64,000 nt of DNA from Panulirus ornatus (GCF_036320965.1 NC_092225.1:1707256-1771255), one strand, 5' to 3'; positions 13,985 through 28,440 are shown, counted from the stretch's first letter. Notes: generated by a model from the letters alone, not told the origin. A program made the numbers and translations.

Positions 13985-16849
13985 ATGTATACTGACATGG
14001 GTAAAACTGAAAGTGGATGGAGAGAGATGGGTGATTATTGGTGCCTATGCACTTGGGCATGAGAAGAAAGATCATGAGAGGCAAGTGTTTTGGGAGCAGC
14101 TGAGTGAGTGTGTTAGTAGTTTTGATGAACGAGACCGGGTTATAGTGATGGGTGATTTGAATGCAAAGGTGAGTAATGTGGCAGTTGAGGGAATAATTGG
14201 TATACATGGGGTGTTCAGTGTTGTAAATGGAAATGGTGAAGAGCTTGTAGATTTATGTGCTGAAAAACGACTGGTGATTGGGAATACATGGTTTAAAAAG
14301 AGAGATATACATAAGTATACGTATGAATATGGGAGAGATGGCCAGAGAGCGGTATTGGATTACGTGTTAATTGATAGGCGCGTGAAAGAGAGACGTTTGG
14401 ATGCTAATGTGCTGAGAGGTGCAACTGAGGGATGTCTGATCATTATCTTGTGGAGGCGAAGGTGAAGATTTGTAGAGGTTTCAGAAAAGTAGAGAGAATG
14501 TTGGGGTGAAGAGAGTGGTGAGAGTAAGTGAGCTTGGGAAGGAGACTTGTGTGAGGAAGTACCAGGAGAGACTGAGTGCAGAATGGAAAAAAGTGAGAGC
14601 AAAGGACGTAAGGGAAGTAGGGGAGGAATGGGATGCATTTAGGGAAGCAGTGATGGCTTGCGCAAAAGATGCTTGTGGCATGAAAAGCGTGGGAGGTGGG
14701 CAGATTAGAAAGGGTAGTGAGTAGTGCAATGAAGAAGTAAGATTATTAGTGAAAGAGAAGAAAGAGGCATTTGGACGATTTTTGCAGGGAAATAGTGCAA
14801 ATGACCGGGAGATGTATAAAAAAAAAAGTCAGGAGGTCAAGAGAAAGGTGCAAGAGGTGAAAAAGAGGGCAAATCAGAGTTGCGGTGAGAGAATATCATT
14901 AGATTTTAGGTGGAATAAAAAGATGCTTTGGAGAGAGGTAAATATAGTGCGCGAGACAAGAGAACAAATGGGAACATCTGTGAAGGGGGCTAATGGGGAG
15001 GTAATAGCAAGTAGTGGTGATGTGAGAAGGAGATGGAGTGAGTATTTTGAAGGTTTATTGAATGTGTTAGATGATAGAGTGGCAGATATAGGGTGTTTTG
15101 GTCGAGGTGATGTGCGAAGTGAGAGGGTTAGGTAAAATGATTTGGTAAACAGAGAAGAGGTAGTAAAAGCTTTGCGGAAGATGAAAGCCAGCAAGGCAGC
15201 AGGTTTGGATGGTACTGCAGTGGAATCTATTAAAAAAGGGGGTGACTGTATTGTTGACTGGTTGGTAAGGTTATTTAATGTACGTATGACGCATGGTGAG
15301 GTGCCTGAGGATAGGCAGAATGCGTGCATAGTGCCATTGTACAAAGGCAAAGGGGATAAGAGTGAGTGCTCAAATTACAGAGGTATAAGTTTGTTCAGTA
15401 TTCCTGGTAAATTATATGGGAGGGTATTTATTGAGAGGGTGAAGGCATGTACAGAGCATCAGACTGGGGAAGAGCAGTGTGGTTTCAGAAGTGGTAGAGG
15501 ATGTGTGGATCAGGTGTTTGCTTTAAAGAATGTATGTGAGAAATACTTAGAAAAGCAAATGGATTTGTATGTAGCATTTATGGATCTGGAGAAGGCATAT
15601 GATAGAGTTCATAGAGATGCTCTGTGGATGGTATTAAGAATATATGGTGTGGGATGCAAGTTGTTAGAAGCAGTGAAAAGTTTTTATCGAGGATGTAAGG
15701 CATGTGTACGTGTAGGAAGAGAGGAAAGTGATTGGTTCTCAGTGAATGTAGGTTTGCGGCAGGGGTGTGTGATGTCTCCATGGTTGTTTAATTTGTTTAT
15801 GGATGAGGTTGTTAGGGAGGTGAATGCAAGAGTCTTGGAAAGAGGGGCAAGTTTGAAGTCTGTTGTGGATGAGAGAGCTTGGGAAGTGAGTCAGTTGTTG
15901 TTCGCTGATGATATAGCGCTGGTGGCTGATTCATGTGAAAAACTGCAGAAGCTGGTGACTGAGCTTGGTAAAGTGTGTGAAAGAAGAAAGTTAAGAGTAA
16001 ATGTGAATAAGAGCAAGGTTATTAGGCACAGTAGGGTTGAGGGTCAAGTCAATTGAGAGGTGAGTTTGAATGGAGAAAAACTGGAGGAAGTACAGTGTTT
16101 TAGATATCTGGAGTGGATCTGGCAGCGGATGGAACCATGGAAGCGGAAGTGAATCATAGGGTGGGGGAGGGGGCGAAAATCCTGGGAGCCTTGAAGAATG
16201 TGTGGAAGTCGAGAACATTATCTCGGAAAGCAAAAATGGGTATGTTTGAAGGAATAGTGGTTCCAACAATGTTGTATGGTTGCGAGGCGTGGGTTATGGG
16301 GAAAGTTGTGCGCAGGAGGATGGATGTGCTGGAAATGAGATGTTTGAGGACAATGTGTGGTGTGAGGTGGTTTGATCGAGTAAGTGACGTAAGGGTAAGA
16401 GAGATGTGTGGAAATAAAAAGAGCGTGGTTGAGAGAGCAGAAGAGGGTGTTTTGAAATGGTTTGGGCACATGGAGAGAATGAGTGAGGAAAGATTGACCA
16501 AGAGGATATATGTGTCGGAGGTGGAGGGAACGAGGAGAAGAGGGAGACCAAATTGGAGGTGGAAAGATGGAGTGAAAAAGATTTTGTGTGATCGGGGCCT
16601 GAACATGCAGGAGGGTGAAAGGAGGGCAAGGAATAGAGTGAATTGGAGCGATGTGGTATACCGGGGTTGACGTGCTGTCAGTGGATTGAATCGGGGCATG
16701 TGAAGCGTCTGGGGTAAACCATGGAAAGCTGTGTAGGTATGTATATTTTGCGTGTGTGGACGTATGTATATACATGTGTATGGGGGTGGGTTGGGCCATT
16801 TCTTTCGTCTGTTTCCTTGCGCTACCTCGCAAACGCGGGAGACAGCGGC
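13985..16849 (+). mobile_element. LINE A copy 3 (near full-length, dead)
   Basis: The most complete arrangement of the family in one orientation: endonuclease (from [13 protein letters not shown] codons), linker, RT, C-terminal domain and 3' UTR ending GGGAGACAGCGGC plus an A-run. It lacks the endonuclease N-terminus. The 5' edge at ATGGGTAAAACTGAAAGT is also the 5' edge of copies 5 and 11. Reading frames are interrupted many times (see the coding entry). Confidence 0.92.
13995..16670 (+). pseudogene. LINE A endonuclease-RT polyprotein, multiply broken (copy 3)
   Basis: The APE-type endonuclease ([30 protein letters not shown]) is followed by RT ([51 protein letters not shown]) and the C-terminal domain ([27 protein letters not shown]). 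Defects shared with copy 5: a deletion near 14,490; TGG-to-TAG at ~14,722; GGA-to-TAA-type stop at ~15,133; and TGG-to-TGA at ~16,054. Private to this copy: a 1-nt deletion before the SDH endonuclease motif (~14,427) and another at ~16,112. It belonged to an enzyme that nicks target DNA and primes reverse transcription there. It is inactive. Confidence 0.9.
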
Positions 16850-16852
16850 AAA

Positions 16853-16935
<83 letters not shown>
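16850..16935. repeat. A-run and (TA)n tail of LINE A copy 3
   Basis: About 19 A residues and then TA dinucleotides directly after the LINE 3' end. A poly(A)-then-TA tail is also seen at copies 5, 10 and 11. Confidence 0.93.
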
Positions 16936-16936
<1 letters not shown>

Positions 16937-16954
16937 TGTATATATATGTGTATA

Positions 16955-17315
16955 TAATAAACGTGCGTAACAATGCCCACTTTACAGAATATATTTCATA
17001 CTAATATTATTGCCACCCTACTACAAGAATGGTAGTAGCTGTTTGACTAATTGTATATCCATTTGTCCCGTAAATATTCATTGTGGGTCTCACGGGCCGG
17101 TACATCATGGACCAGCAACCAGCAGAAGCTGTTTAGCGAGACACTGACAAGCATGAAGGTTAAAACGATCTTATAACAAATGTTTAACAACGCGCACTTT
17201 ACATAACATTATCTACACTATTATCACTGGTGCTGAACCATTGCTCTGCTAAGTGCTAGGCAGGGCCTCTAACACCCACACTTATCTCGCGATCAGCAAC
17301 CGATGGGATCGAGCC

Positions 17316-17317
<2 letters not shown>
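16955..17317. other. Unique spacer of the duplicated unit
   Basis: About 360 bp with no retroelement motif. It occurs again almost unchanged at 22945-23308, which proves that host DNA and not only transposons was duplicated. I see no ORF or RNA gene in it. Confidence 0.75.

Positions 17318-17381
<64 letters not shown>
17318..17381. repeat. (TA)n
   Basis: TA tract between the spacer and LINE A copy 4; the counterpart is at 23309-23374. Confidence 0.94.
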
Positions 17382-17383
<2 letters not shown>

Positions 17384-17410
17384 TCATTTTAATTTATTTT
17401 TCATTTGTTT

Positions 17411-19636
17411 TGCTTTGTCGCTGTCTCCCGCGTTTGCGAGGTAGCGCAAGGAAACAGACGAAAGAAATGGCCAAACCCACCCCCATACACATGTATATAC
17501 ACACACGTCCACACACGCAAATATACATACCTATACATCTCAATGTACACATATATATACACACACAGACACATACATATATACCCATGCACACAATTCA
17601 CACTGTCTGCCTTTATTCATTCCCATCGCCACCTCGCCACACATGGAATACCATCCCCCTCCCCCCTCATGTGTGCGGGGTAGCGCTAGGAAAAGACAAC
17701 AAAGGCCTCATTCGTTCACACTCAGTCTCTAGCTGTCATGCAATAATGCCCGAAACCACAGCTCCCTTTCCACATCCAGGCCCGGTATACCACATCGATC
17801 CAATTCACTCTATTCCTTGCCCGCCTTTCACCCTCCTGCATGTTCAGGCCCCGATCACTCAAAAACTTTTTCACTCCATCTTTCCACCTCCAATTTGGTC
17901 TCCCACTTCTCCTCCTTCCCTCCACCTCCGACACATATATCCTCTTGGTCAATCTTTCCTCACTCATTCTCTCCATGTGCCCAAACCATTTCAAAACACC
18001 CTCTTCTGCTCTCTCAACCACGCTCTTTTTATTTCCACACATCTCTCTTACCCTTACATTACTTACTCGATCAAACCACCTCACATCACACATTGTCCTC
18101 AAACATCTCATTTCCAGCACATCCACCCTCCTGCGCACAACTCTATCCATAGCCCATGATCGCAACCATACAACATTGTTGGAACCACTATTCCTTCAAA
18201 CATACCCATTTTTGCTTTCCGAGATAATGTTCTCGACTTCCACACATTCTTCAAGGCTCCCAGGATTTTCGCCCCCTCCCCCACCCTATGATTCACTTCC
18301 GCTTCCATGGTTCCATCCGCTGCCAGATCCACTCCCAGATATCTAAAACACTTTACTTCCTCCAGTTTTTCTCCATTCAAACTTACCTCCCAACTGACTT
18401 GACCCTCAACCCTACTGTACCTAATAACCTTGCTCTTATTCACATTTACTCTTATCTTTCTTCTTTCACACACTTTACCAAGCTCAGTCACCAGCTTCTG
18501 CAGTTTCTCACATGAATCAGCCACCAGCGCTGTATCATCAGCGAACAACAACTGACTCACTTCCCAGGCTCTCTCATCCACAACAGACTTCATTCTTGCC
18601 CCTCGTTCCAAAACTCTTGCATTCACCTCCCTAACAACACCATTCATAAACAAATTAAACAACCATGGAGACATCACACACCCCTGCCGCAAACCTACAT
18701 TCACTGAGAACCAATCACTTTCCTCTCTTCCTACACGTACACATGCCTTACATCCTTGATAAAAACTTTTCACTGCTTCTAACAACTTGCCACCCACACC
18801 ATATATTCTTAATACCTTCCACAGAGCATCTCTATGAACTCTATCATATGCCTTCTCCAGATCCATAAACGCTACATACAAATCCATTTGCTTTTCTAAG
18901 TATTTCTCACATATATTCTTCAAAGCAAACAACTGATCCACACATCCTCTACCACTTCTGAAACCACACTGCTCTTCCTCAATCTGATGCTCTGTACATG
19001 CCTTCACCCTCTCAATCAATACCCTCCCATATGATTTACCAGGAATACTCAACAAACTTATACCTCTGTAATTTGAGCACTCACTCTTATCCCCTTTGCC
19101 TTTGTACACTGGCACTATGCACGCATTCCGCCTATCCTCAGGCACCTCACCATGAGTCATACATACATTAAATAACCTTACCAACCAGTCAACAATACAG
19201 TCACCCCCTTTTTTGATAGATTCCACTGCAATACCATCCAAACCTGCTGCCTTGCCGGCTTTCATCTTCCGCAAAGCTTTTACTACCTCTTCTCTGTTTA
19301 CCAAATCATTTTCCCCAACCCTCCCACTTTGCACACCATCTCGACCAAGACACCCTATATCTGCCACTCTATCATTAAACACATTCAACAAACCTTCAAA
19401 ATACTCACTTCATCTCCTTCTCACATCACCACTACTTGTTATCACCTCCCCATTAGCGCCCTTCACTGAAGTTCCCATTTGCTCCCTTGTCTTACGCACT
19501 TTATTTACCTCCTCCAGAACATCTTTTTATTCTCACTAAAATTTAATGATACTCTCTCGCCCCAACTCTCATTTCCCCTCTTTTTCACCTCTTGCACCTT
19601 TCTCTTGACCTCCTTTCTCTTTCTTTTATACATCTT
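17411..19636 (-). mobile_element. LINE A copy 4 (duplicate of copy 2)
   Basis: Same structure, truncation point and internal deletion as copy 2. It keeps the CAG codon where copy 2 has TAG, so the frame from 19391 to 18108 stays open for 427 codons. Confidence 0.9.
17786..19636 (-). pseudogene. LINE A reverse transcriptase, broken (copy 4)
   Basis: The RT palm and fingers and the start of the C-terminal domain read continuously from 19391 to ~18165 ([44 protein letters not shown]). The 1-nt deletion shared with copy 2 near 18,158 shifts the frame before YGCEAW. The C-terminal domain continues in another frame (18165-17722). The TGG-to-TGA stop near 19,408, also shared with copy 2, cuts off the upstream linker. 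No endonuclease. Inactive. Confidence 0.88.
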
Positions 19637-19975
<339 letters not shown>

Positions 19976-22842
19976 TATACTGACATGGGTAAAACTGAAA
20001 GTGGATGGAGAGAGATGGGTGATTATTGGTGCCTATGCACCTGGGCATGAGAAGAAAGATCATGAGAGGCAAGTGTTTTGGGAGCAGCTGAGTGAGTGTG
20101 TTAGTAGTTTTGATGAACGAGACCGGGTTATAGTGATGGGCGATTTGAATGCAAAGGTGAGTAATGTGGCAGTTGAGGGAATAATTGGTATACATGGGGT
20201 GTTCAGTGTTGTAAATGGAAATGGTCAAGAGCTTGTAGATTTATGTGCTGAAAAACGACTGGTGATTGGGAATACATGGTTTAAAAAGAGAGATATACAT
20301 AAGTATACGTATGAATATGGGAGAGATGGCCAGAGAGCGGTATTGGATTACGTGTTAATTGATAGGCGCGTGAAAGAGAGACGTTTGGATGCTAATGTGC
20401 TGAGAGGTGCAACTGGAGGGATGTCTGATCATTATCTTGTGGAGGCGAAGGTGAAGATTTGTAGAGGTTTCAGAAAAGTAGAGAGAATGTTGGGGTGAAG
20501 AGAGTGGTGAGAGTAAGTGAGCTTGGGAAGGAGACTTGTGTGAGGAAGTACCAGGAGAGACTGAGTGCAGAATGGAAAAAAGTGAGAGCAAAGGACGTAA
20601 GGGAAGTAGGGGAGGAATGGGATGTATTTAGGGAAGCAGTGATGGCTTGCGCAAAAGATGCTTGTGGCATGAAAAGCGTGGGAGGTGGGCAGATTAGAAA
20701 GGGTAGTGAGTAGTGCAATGAAGAAGTAAGATTATTAGTGAAAGAGAAGAAAGAGGCATTTGGACGATTTTTGCAGGGAAATAGTGCAAATGACCGGGAG
20801 ATGTATAAAAAAAAAAAGTCAGGAGGTCAAGAGAAAGGTGCAAGAGGTGAAAAAGAGGGCAAATCGGAGTTGCGGTGAGAGAATATCATTAGATTTTAGG
20901 TGGAATAAAAAGATGCTTTGGAGAGAGGTAAATATAGTGCGCGAGACAAGAGAACAAATGGGAATATCTGTGAAGGGGGCTAATGGGGAGGTAATAGCAA
21001 GTAGTGGTGATGTGAGAAGGAGATGGAGTGAGTATTTTGAAGGTTTATTGAATGTGTTAGATGATAGAGTGGCAGATATAGGGTGTTTTGGTCGAGGTGA
21101 TGTGCGAAGTGAGAGGGTTAGGTAAAATGATTTGGTAAACAGAGAAGAGGTAGTAAAAGCTTTGCGGAAGATGAAAGCCGGCAAGGCAGCAGGTTTGGAT
21201 GGTACTGCAGTGGAATCTATTAAAAAAGGGGGTGACTGTATTGTTGACTGGTTGGTAAGGTTATTTAATGTACGTATGACGCATGGTGAGGTGCCTGAGG
21301 ATAGGCAGAATGCGTGCATAGTGCCATTGTACAAAGGCAAAGGGGATAAGAGTGAGTGCTCAAATTACAGAGGTATAAGTTTGTTGAGTATTCCTGGTAA
21401 ATTATATGGGAGGGTATTGATTGAGAGGGTGAAGGCATGTACAGAGCATCAGACTGGGGAAGAGCAGTGTGGTTTCAGAAGTGGTAGAGGATGTGTGGAT
21501 CAGGTGTTTTCTTTAAAGAATGTATGTGAGAAATACTTAGAAAAGCAAATGGATTTGTATGTAGCAATTATGGATCTGGAGAAGGCATATGATAGAGTTC
21601 ATAGAGATGCTCTGTGGATGGTATTAAGAATATATGGTGTGGGTGGCAAGTTGTTAGAAGCAGTGAAAAGTTTTTATCGAGGATGTAAGGCATGTGTACG
21701 TGTAGGAAGAGAGGAAAGTGATTGGTTCGCAGTGAATGTAGGTTTGCGGCAGGGGTGTGTGATGTCTCCATGGTTGTTTAATTTGTTTATGGATGGGGTT
21801 GTTAGGGAGGTGAATGCAAGAGTTTTGGAAAGAGGGGCAAGTTTGAAGTCTGTTGTGGATGAGAGAGCTTGGGAAGTGAGTCAGTTGTTGTTCGCTGATG
21901 ATATAGCGCTGGTGGCTGATTCATGTGAAAAACTGCAGAAGCTGGTGACTGAGCTTGGTAAAGTGTGTGAAAGAAGAAAGTTAAGAGTAAATGTGAATAA
22001 GAGCAAGGTTATTAGGTACAGTAGGGTTGAGGGTCAAGTCAATTGAGAGGTGAGTTTGAATGGAGAAAAACTGGAGGAAGTACAGTGTTTTAGATATCTG
22101 GGAGTGGATCTGGCAGCGGATGGAACCATGGAAGCGGAAGTGAATCATAGGGTGGGGGAGGGGGCGAAAATCCTGGGAGCCTTGAAGAATGTGTGGAAGT
22201 CGAGAACATTATCTCGGAAAGCAAAAATGGGTATGTTTGAAGGAATAGTGGTTCCAACAATGTTGTATGGTTGCGAGGCGTGGGTTATGGAGAAAGTTGT
22301 GCGCAGGAGGATGGATGTGCTGGAAATGAGATGTTTGAGGACAATGTGTGGTGTGAGGTGGTTTGATCGAGTAAGTAACGTAAGGGTAAGAGAGATGTGT
22401 GGAAATAAAAAGAGCGTGGTTGAGAGAGCAGAAGAGGGTGTTTTGAAATGGTTTGGGCACATGGAGAGAATGAGTGAGGAAAGATTGACCAAGAGGATAT
22501 ATGTGTCGGAGGTGGAGGGAACGAGGAGAAGAGGGAGACCAAATTGGAGGTGGAAAGATGGAGTGAAAAAGATTTTGTGTGATCGGGGCCTGAACATGCA
22601 GGAGGGTGAAAGGAGGGCAAGGAATAGAGTGAATTGGAGCGATGTGGTATACCGGGGTTGACGTGCTGTCAGTGGATTGAATCGGGGCATGTGAAGCGTC
22701 TGGGGTAAACCATGGAAAGCTGTGTAGGTATGTATATTTTGCGTGTGTGGACGTATGTATATACATGTGTATGGGGGTGGGTTGGGCCATTTCTTTCGTC
22801 TGTTTCCTTGCGCTACCTCGCAAACGCGGGAGACAGCGGCAA
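19976..22842 (+). mobile_element. LINE A copy 5 (duplicate of copy 3)
   Basis: Endonuclease, RT, C-terminal domain and 3' UTR in one orientation, with the same 5' edge as copy 3. The endonuclease frame is better preserved than in copy 3 and includes the GGMSDHYLVEAKV motif. It ends in a longer A-run plus (TA)n. Confidence 0.92.
19985..22661 (+). pseudogene. LINE A endonuclease-RT polyprotein, multiply broken (copy 5)
   Basis: The endonuclease is open to 20498 with [27 protein letters not shown] and SDHYLVEAKV. A shared deletion near 20,479 and stops at ~20,711, ~21,123 and ~22,044 match copy 3. A private 1-nt insertion lies in the A-run near 20,810. The RT piece 21132-22046 (304 codons) has FADDIALVAD and [10 protein letters not shown]. 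The C-terminal piece 22050-22661 is intact to the family stop. It represents a dead copy of the same polyprotein as copy 3. Confidence 0.9.
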
Positions 22843-22846
22843 AAAA

Positions 22847-22928
<82 letters not shown>
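22843..22928. repeat. A-run and (TA)n tail of LINE A copy 5
   Basis: About 22 A residues followed by TA dinucleotides. Confidence 0.93.
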
Positions 22929-22937
<9 letters not shown>

Positions 22938-22944
22938 GTGTATA

Positions 22945-23305
22945 TAATAAACGTGCGTAACAATGCCCACTTTACAGAATATATTTCATACTAATATCAT
23001 TGCCACCCTACTACAAGAATGGTAGTAGCTGTTTGACTAATTGTATATCCATTTGTCCCGTAAATATTCATTGTGGGTCTCACGGGCCGGTACATCATGG
23101 ACCAGCAACCAGCAGAAGCTGTTTAGCGAGACACTGACAAGCATGAAGGTTAAAACGATCTTATAACAAATGTTTAACAACGCGCACTTTACATAACATT
23201 ATCTACACTATTATCACTGGTGCTGAACCATTGCTCTGCTAAGTGCTAGGCAGGGCCTCTAACACCCACACTTATCTCGTGATCAGCAACCGATGGGATC
23301 GAGCC

Positions 23306-23308
<3 letters not shown>
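22945..23308. other. Second copy of the unique spacer
   Basis: Near-identical to 16955-17317; one visible change is TCGCGATCAGC versus TCGTGATCAGC. Confidence 0.75.

Positions 23309-23374
<66 letters not shown>
23309..23374. repeat. (TA)n
   Basis: TA tract that precedes the partial third start of the duplicated block. Confidence 0.94.
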
Positions 23375-23375
<1 letters not shown>

Positions 23376-23402
23376 TCATTTTAATTTATTTTTCATTTGT
23401 TT

Positions 23403-23904
23403 TGCTTTGTCGCTGTCTCCCGCGTTTGCGAGGTAGCGCAAGGAAACAGACGAAAGAAATGGCCAAACCCACCCCCATACACATGTATATACACACACGT
23501 CCACACACGCAAATATACATACCTATACATCTCAATGTACACATATATATACACACACAGACACATACATATATACCCATGCACACAATTCACACTGTCT
23601 GCCTTTATTCATTCCCATCGCCACCTCGCCACACATGGAATACCATCCCCCTCCCCCCTCATGTGTGCGGGGTAGCGCTAGGAAAAGACAACAAAGGCCT
23701 CATTCGTTCACACTCAGTCTCTAGCTGTCATGCAATAATGCCCGAAACCACAGCTCCCTTTCCACATCCAGGCCCCACACAGCTTTCCATGGTTTACCCC
23801 AGACGCTTCACATGCCCTAATTCAATCCACTGACAGCACGTCAACCCCGGTGTACCACATCGATCCAATTCACTCTATTCCTTGCCCGCCTTTCACCCTC
23901 CTGC
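23403..23904 (-). mobile_element. LINE A copy 6, 3' end (partial third unit start)
   Basis: The 3' UTR and last ~20 codons ([20 protein letters not shown]) of a - strand LINE A. The first ~370 bp match unit 2. After 23,773 this copy retains the ~70 bp (CACGTCAACCCCGG region) that copies 2 and 4 lack, so it is not a simple third duplicate. The coding end runs straight into a long (TA)n. Confidence 0.85.
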
Positions 23905-25117
<1,213 letters not shown>

Positions 25118-27143
25118 GAGGTCAAGAGAAAGGTGCAAGAGGTGAAAAAGAGGGCAAATGAGAGTTGTGGTGAGAGAGTATCATTGAATTTTAGGGAGAA
25201 TAAAAAGATGTTTTGGAAGGAGGTAAATAAAGTGCGTAAGGCAAGAGAACTAATGGGAACATCGGTGATGGGGGCTAATGGGGAGATGATAATAAGTAGT
25301 GGTGATGTGAGGAGATGGAGTGAGTATTTTGAAGGTTTGTTGACTGTGTTAGATGATAGAGTGGCAGATATAGGGCGTTTTGGTTGAGGTGGTGTGCGAA
25401 GTGAGAGGGTTAGGGAGAATGATTTGGTAAACAGAGAAGAGGTAGTAAAAGCTTTCCGGAAGATGAAAGCTGGCTAGGCTTGGATAGTATTGCAGTGGAA
25501 TTTTTTAGAAAAGGGGGTGACTGTGTTGATGACTGGTTGGTAAGGATATTCAGTGTATGTATGACTCGAGGTGGGGTGCCTGAGGATTGGCGGAATGCTT
25601 GCATAGTGCCATTGCACAAAGGCGAAGGGTATAAAGGTGAGTGCTCAAATTACAGAGGTATAAGTTTGTTGAGTATTCCTGGTAAATCATATGGGAGAGT
25701 ATTGATTGAGAGGGTGAGGGCATGTACATAGCATCAGATTGGGGAAAAGCAGTGTGGTTTCAGAAGTGGTAGATGTGTGGATCAGGTGTTTGCTTTGAAG
25801 AATGTATGTGAGAAATACTTAGAAAAGCAAATGAATTTGTATATAGCATTTATGGATCTGGAGAAGGCATATGATAGAGTTGATAGAGATGCTCTTTGGA
25901 AGGTATTAAGAATATATGGTGTGGGAGGCAAGTTGTTAGAAGCGGTGAAAAGTTTTAGGAAGAGAGGAATGTGATTGGTTCTCAGTCAGTCTCGGTTTGC
26001 GGCAGGTTTGCGTGATGTCTCCATGGTTGTTTAAGTTGTTTATGGATGGAGTTGTTAGGGGGGTGAATGCAAGAGTTTTGGAGAGAGGGACCACTATGTA
26101 GTCTGTTGTGGATGAGATAGCTTGGGAAGTGATGATATAGCGCTGGTGGCAGATTCGGGTGAGAAACTGCAGAAGCTGGTAACTGAGTTTGGTAACGTGT
26201 GTGAAAGAAGAAAGCTGAGAGTAAATGTGAATAAGAGCAAGGTTATTAGGTACAGTAGGGTTGAGGGACAATTCAACCGGGAGGTAAGTCTGAATGGAGA
26301 AAAACTGGAAGAAGTGAAGTGTTTTGGATATCTGGGAGTGGATTTGGCAGCGGATGGAACCATGGAAGCAGAAGTGTCACAGGATTGGGGAGGGGAACGA
26401 AAGTCCTGGGAGCGTTGAAAAAATGTATGGAAGGCGAGAACAATATCTCGGAAAGCGAAAATGGGTATTTTTGAAAAAAATAGTCGTTCCAGCAATGTTA
26501 TATGGTTGTGAGGCGTGGGCTATAGATAGAGCTTTGCGGAGGAGGGTGGATATGTTGGAAATGAGATGTTTGAGGACAATATGAAAGGGTAAGCAATGAA
26601 AGGGTAAGAGAGATGTGTGGTAATAAAAAGAGTGTGGTTGAGAGAGCAGAAAAGGATGTTTTGAAATGGTTTGGTCACATGGAGAGAATTAGTGAGGAAA
26701 GATTGACAAAGAAGATATATGTGTCTGAGGTGAGGGAACGAGGAGAAATGGGAGACCAAATTGGAGATGGAAAGATGGAGTGAGAAAGATTTTGAGTGAT
26801 CAGGGCCTGAATATGCAGGAAGGTGAAAGGCGTGCAAGGAATAGAGTGAATTTGAACGAGGTGGTATACCGGGGTCGACGTGCTGCCAATGGATTGAACT
26901 AGGGCATGTGAAGCTCTGGGGTAAACCATGGAAAATTTTGTGGGGCCTGGATGTGGAAAGGGAGCTGTGGTTTCGGTGCATTATACATGACAGCTGGAGA
27001 CTGAGTGCGAATTAAGGTGGCCTTTGTTGTCTGTTCTTAGCGCTACCTCTCGCGCATGGGGGGGGGGGGGGGGGGGTGTTGCCATTTCATGTGTGGCGGG
27101 GTGGCGACGGGAATGAAGAAGGCAGGACGTATGAATTATGTAC

Positions 27144-27221
<78 letters not shown>

Positions 27222-27361
27222 ACGTTGAAATGTATTGGTATGTATATGTGCGTGTGTGGACGTGTGTGTATATACATGTGTATGTGGGTGGGTTGGGCCA
27301 TTCTTTCGTCTGTTTCCTTGCGCTACTTCGATAACGCGGGAGACGGCGACAAAGTATAATG

Positions 27362-27364
<3 letters not shown>
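25118..27364 (+). mobile_element. LINE A copy 7, RT half with long 3' UTR, decayed
   Basis: Starts at GGAGGTCAAGAGAAAGGTGC in the linker, then a degraded RT and C-terminal domain, then a long 3' UTR. The UTR contains GGCCTGGATGTGGAAAGGGA, a G-run (27060-27076), an internal (TA)n (27149-27217), a GTTGGGCCATT block and the terminal hairpin motif (CGATAACGCGGGAGACGGCG). Confidence 0.88.
25133..26870 (+). pseudogene. LINE A RT, heavily degraded (copy 7)
   Basis: At least six frame breaks. The RT segment after EAVKSF lacks the [11 protein letters not shown] stretch (near 25,955). The catalytic box has lost its leading FA through a deletion near 26,132, so only DDIALVADSGEK remains, and the [10 protein letters not shown] motif is altered. 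C-terminal motifs YGCEAW and WFGHMERI are still readable. It is more diverged than the copies in the duplicated block and is therefore an older insertion or a different subfamily. Confidence 0.85.

Positions 27365-27392
<28 letters not shown>
27365..27392. repeat. (TA)n tail of LINE A copy 7
   Basis: Short TA tract after the LINE 3' end. Confidence 0.9.
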
Positions 27393-28120
27393 TCTTGTTT
27401 TGGCACCTGAGAGCTGAGATTTTTCACGGAATGCCGGAAGTCTACATTAATAAATTCTTGTCAAATTTTTGAAACTACAGGCTACAGCGAACCCCAATAA
27501 ATAACGTGCTTCTTTTCTCCACTTAACTCGTATTAGACTGTGAGGTGCATTTGGTTCGAATAGTTTACAAACTGAAGCCCTCGGGATCTGAATCCTTATT
27601 CCTAGGACAGTAGTTCGAGATATCTGTGGTCAGAAGCGAGAAAAGCTTCCTTGGCCAGCGGTGGGAAAGGTCACGAGATAGAATGATTCGAGCTTTCCTG
27701 GGTAAGTGGTTCGAGGGTTCAAGAGACAGTGGTTGCTGCCCAGAGGACAGACTCGTCACGCCAGTTCCATGTCCCTGGCCACTTCCTCAACATCATGAAG
27801 GCACGACGGATGGACCTTTTAGCACGACAGTACGATCCTTGAGTACGTCGCGTCGGTACGACCCCTGATCTTACCAACAGTATTTGGGCTGGGCTATAGT
27901 AACTAAAGATCCTGTCGTTGTACAGCTCAAGGATCATACCATCGTGCGCATGCATTGCATCGTCGTCTTTAAAGGACCGATTGTAGAATGTATGATTACT
28001 TCTTGTTTCCAGGGTTCACGTCATTCGACTTGAAAAGTGTAGTTTGTCTTGTGTATACCGCAATGGGATTTAATTGCGTCATACAATCCTATTGTTTGAA
28101 ATGAAATTGCTATTATTATT
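27393..28120. other. Unique DNA with faint degenerate repeats
   Basis: No gene seen. Degenerate GTACGACC/GATCCTTGAG-type words recur at 27.80-27.95 kb and again at 38.39, 39.02 and 42.3 kb, suggestive of an old satellite. Confidence 0.3.
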
Positions 28121-28132
28121 CTACTATCATCA

Positions 28133-28190
<58 letters not shown>

Positions 28191-28258
28191 CATTATTATC
28201 ATTATTATTATTATTGTTATCATTATTATTATCATTATTATCATTTTCATTATTATTA

Positions 28259-28298
<40 letters not shown>

Positions 28299-28440
28299 CA
28301 TTATTATTATTGTTGTCTTATTATTATATTCATCATTATTGTTTTTATTGTTATTATCATCAATATCATTGTTATTATTAGTAGTAGTAGTATTACTATT
28401 ATCACTATTATTATTGTTATTATTATTATTGATACTAATA
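28133..28440. repeat. (TTA)n triplet repeat with degenerate flank
   Basis: Trinucleotide ATT/TTA repeat, nearly pure to ~28,190 and then increasingly interrupted by TCA. Open frames in it are homopolymeric artefacts. Confidence 0.95.

Noticed and set aside
16955..17317. Spacer considered as a tRNA-SINE because of a GGATCGAGCCCC word at its right end
   Set aside because: No matching A box at the correct distance; the word alone is not enough.
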